Shown here: piece after piece, positions 63,988 to 64,000 of the stretch
Layout: every line of letters begins with the position of its first letter
Numbering within the stretch: position 1 is the stretch's first letter
Origin: Myxococcales bacterium
GTDB taxonomy: Bacteria; Myxococcota_A; Polyangia; Polyangiales; Polyangiaceae
DNA length: 64,000 nucleotides
Direction: 5' to 3'
NCBI GenBank assembly: GCA_016712525.1
Contig: JADJQX010000001.1
Location: 1,984,001-2,048,000, forward strand
Position numbers and translations under genes: made by a program
Notes under the pieces: generated by a model
What the model was told of the DNA's origin: nothing
What the model saw: only the letters and a program-made list of their open reading frames with translations
Database searches by the model: none

Positions 63988-64000
63988 AGGAGTCCAAGTG
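63988..64000 (+). promoter_or_regulatory. Possible ribosome binding site and GTG start of the next gene
   Basis: AGGAG (63988-63992) is followed by a 5-base spacer and GTG (63998-64000), the last bases of the window. It is divergent from the membrane protein gene. Confidence 0.3.

Overview
The window is GC-rich, densely coded DNA that looks like a myxobacterial chromosome (Myxococcota, probably Polyangiales/Sorangiineae-like). The reasons are the large share of secreted lipoproteins with Asp/Ala/Gly-rich linkers after the lipid cysteine, an AgmX-type gliding or envelope protein, a MYXO-CTERM-like C-terminal sorting tail, PEGA/TPR proteins, and two sigma-54-dependent activators. The organism call is inference; no rRNA or species marker is present.

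Layout. 1-131 is the 3' end of an iron-type alcohol dehydrogenase, convergent with an unknown helical protein. 1391-5791 holds a secreted trypsin-like protease, a probable frame-shifted continuation of it, and an unknown lipoprotein, in less GC-biased codons than the surroundings. 5820-13276 carries small secreted proteins, an orphan RHH antitoxin-like protein, an NtrC-type response regulator, a formylglycine-enzyme-fold lipoprotein, an AgmX-type protein and a DUF962 protein. 13282-19437 has a LysR regulator divergent from an NmrA-like oxidoreductase with a palindrome between them, a MYXO-CTERM-like protein, an AidB-like acyl-CoA dehydrogenase and a PlsC acyltransferase. 19521-22355 has a DUF4398/OmpA pair, tRNA-Ser(CGA) with its terminator, and a lipoprotein. 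22451-27489 has a TPR-fused sigma-54 activator, a degenerate ABC ATPase, a membrane-associated protein and proB.

27530-34490 is a minus-strand cluster of two heme-c-motif, propeller-like lipoproteins and a HEAT-repeat protein. It is split and bounded by two same-orientation copies of a MITE-like element with TA-flanked inverted ends. 34770-43721 has a serine protease, a large DUF3857/transglutaminase/TPR protein, a UbiA-type prenyltransferase close to DPPR synthase, and the tightly coupled genes rpoZ, a methyltransferase and yggS.

43839-55019 is the most unusual part. It is a tandem array of three TPR/PEGA proteins (one frame-shifted), a glycine-rich lipoprotein and three ~710-730 aa exported proteins. 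The three exported proteins have nearly identical N-terminal halves and C-terminal tails but unrelated-looking central propeller regions, which is a modular duplication-and-diversification pattern.

55030-61129 (minus) holds an SGNH/CE2-like esterase with an atypical GNS nucleophile block, an SDR, two PF10118-type metal-binding paralogs, a TetR regulator with a paired TTGAC/GTCAA operator, and a glutamine-synthetase-like ligase. The window ends with a secreted unknown protein, a polytopic membrane protein and what may be the GTG start of the next gene.
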